A DNA stretch of 13,927 nucleotides from JBAYST01 sp041676005 (lineage in GTDB: Bacteria > Bacillota_I > Bacilli_A > RFN20 > CAG-826): positions 1 through 13,927 of the forward strand of contig JBAYST010000023.1 in NCBI GenBank assembly GCA_041676005.1, read 5' to 3'. A program made the position numbers and the translations under genes. This document shows positions 12,818 through 13,927 of the stretch, in pieces. Below the pieces are notes generated by a model. The model was not told the DNA's origin. It did no database searches and saw nothing but the letters and a program-made list of their open reading frames with translations. How positions within the stretch are numbered: the stretch's first letter is position 1; every line of letters starts with the position of its first letter.

Positions 12818-13927
12818 ATGGAAATTCGTAATGTCGCTATAATCGCCCATGTCGACCATGGCAAAACAACGCTCGTCGACCAGCTCTTAAAAAGTGCTGG
12901 AACTTTTCGAGTTAATGAAGACGTTTCTGATCGAGCTTTAGATTCAAACGAACTCGAACGCGAAAGAGGAATCACAATCCTTGCTAAAACGACATCTATT
13001 TTATATAAAAATTACAAAATAAATATTGTCGACACTCCTGGACATGCGGACTTTGGAGGCGAGGTTGAAAGAATCATGAATATGGTCGATGGCTGCTTAT
13101 TGCTCGTCGATGCCTTTGAAGGCGCAATGCCTCAAACGAGGTTCGTTTTAAAGAAGGCACTTGAAGCTCATGTCAAGCCGATTGTCGTCGTCAACAAAAT
13201 CGATCGAAGAAATATCAATATTCAAAAAACTCTCGATGAAGTTTTAAATCTTTTCATCGAACTCGGTGCTCCTGATGAGTTTTTAGATTTTGAAGTTATT
13301 TACACTTCTGGATTAAAGGGTACATCATCTTTATCAAGTGATATAGATGAGCAAAAAGAAGGAATGAACATTCTTCTTGATAAGATTATTGAAGAAATCC
13401 CTGCTCCTATTTGTTCAATTACAAAACCGCTTCAATTACAAGTTTCTTTGCTCGATTACAATGACTTTGTCGGACGAGTCGGAATTGGAACAATTAAAAA
13501 TGGCGTTATTCATGTCAATGATCTCGTGAGTGTTTCTCGCCTGGACGGTTCGACTAAGCAATTTAAAATCTTAAAACTTTTTGGTTATCAAGGATTAAAA
13601 AGATTAGAAATTGAAACTGCTTTTGCAGGGGACATCGTCGCAGTTGCAGGACTTCCAGACATAAATGTTGGAGAAACAATTTGTGATACCAAACATATTT
13701 CCCCCCTTCCTCTTTTAAGGATAGATGAACCGACTTTACAGATGACTTTTGGCACTAATACTTCTCCTTTAGCAGGTCGCGACGGAAAAAATCTCACTGC
13801 TCGCAAAATCGAAGAACGACTTTTTAAAGAATTGCAAAAAGATGTTTCGCTTCGCGTAAAAAAAATCCCTAATACAGAAAGTTGGATTGTTTCAGGACGG
13901 GGAGAACTTCACCTTTCAATACTAATC
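12818..13927 (+). CDS. typA: Translational GTPase TypA/BipA, 3'-truncated by window edge
   Basis: TypA/BipA is an EF-G-like ribosome-bound GTPase involved in 50S assembly and stress or cold adaptation. The first 370 codons are visible, about 60% of the usual 605-615. They show G1 AHVDHGKTT (10-18), the switch I region RALDSNELERERGITI (39-54), switch II DTPGHADFGGEVE (72-84), the G4 box NKID (126-129), then the beta-barrel domain II and the start of the domain III segment (SWIVSGRGELHLS) at the edge. FGGEVER (rather than the EF-G or LepA version) together with VNEDVSDRALD identifies TypA. The start at 12818 is firm because homologues start just here and an in-frame TAG lies seven codons upstream. 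There is no clear Shine-Dalgarno sequence. The gene is divergent from the yfhO-like gene and separated from it by 96 nt. Confidence 0.96.
   Translation, partial: MEIRNVAIIAHVDHGKTTLVDQLLKSAGTFRVNEDVSDRALDSNELERERGITILAKTTSILYKNYKINIVDTPGHADFGGEVERIMNMVDGCLLLVDAFEGAMPQTRFVLKKALEAHVKPIVVVNKIDRRNINIQKTLDEVLNLFIELGAPDEFLDFEVIYTSGLKGTSSLSSDIDEQKEGMNILLDKIIEEIPAPICSITKPLQLQVSLLDYNDFVGRVGIGTIKNGVIHVNDLVSVSRLDGSTKQFKILKLFGYQGLKRLEIETAFAGDIVAVAGLPDINVGETICDTKHISPLPLLRIDEPTLQMTFGTNTSPLAGRDGKNLTARKIEERLFKELQKDVSLRVKKIPNTESWIVSGRGELHLSILI

Noticed and set aside
13588..13806. Minus-strand open frame inside typA
   Set aside because: Antisense to conserved TypA domain II; no start signals.
1..13927. tRNA or rRNA genes, CRISPR arrays, insertion sequences, prophage or defence genes
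   Set aside because: None seen. Coding density is near complete and every gene maps to a core family, with no direct-repeat arrays or transposase motifs.

Overview
This is a dense, AT-rich stretch of bacterial chromosome made almost entirely of core housekeeping genes. It points to a low-GC member of the Bacilli or a close relative. The evidence is the gene content and order (dnaX-ebfC-recR, then tmk-holB-ricT-rsmI; prfA-prmC-tsaC-rpiB), strong GGAGG-type ribosome binding sites inside the operons, and a YfhO-family membrane protein. TGA acts as a stop in prmC and rsmI and Trp is written TGG, so the mycoplasma code (UGA = Trp) is not in use. I cannot name genus or species from the sequence.

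Layout. (1) Positions 1-3574, minus strand: one tight operon read leftwards, prfA (release factor 1), prmC (methylates the release factors), tsaC/ywlC (tRNA threonylcarbamoyl-AMP synthase, short form), rpiB (ribose-5-phosphate isomerase B) and a comFA-type competence helicase cut off by the left edge. (2) 3575-3708: a head-to-head intergenic region with back-to-back promoters around a perfect 16-bp AT palindrome. (3) 3709-9639, plus strand: a seven-gene run, dnaX, ebfC, recR, tmk, holB, ricT, rsmI, with gaps of 0-10 nt or short overlaps, so almost certainly co-transcribed. It combines two subunits of the DNA polymerase III clamp loader, recombinational repair, dTTP supply, an RNase Y partner and a 16S rRNA methyltransferase. 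(4) A perfect 12-bp-stem hairpin at 9625-9654 sits between convergent rsmI and yfhO and should terminate both. (5) 9653-12721, minus strand: a 1022-residue polytopic YfhO-family protein. (6) 12722-12817: a second head-to-head promoter region. (7) 12818 to the right edge, plus strand: the first 370 codons of typA/bipA.

The left operon serves translation termination and tRNA/RF modification; the right operon serves replication and repair. Both are recognisable from other Bacilli, but here they are packed back to back. I see no phage, transposon, CRISPR array, RNA gene or defence island.

The best leads are subtle. An in-frame A AAA AAA slippery heptamer lies at the dnaX domain III/C-terminal boundary, with a -1-frame stop nine codons on, which would make a gamma-like 410-residue short form. 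Transcripts for yfhO and typA appear to be leaderless or nearly so and to lack a Shine-Dalgarno sequence. The terminator carries the rsmI stop codon in its loop. No wholly new system was found.
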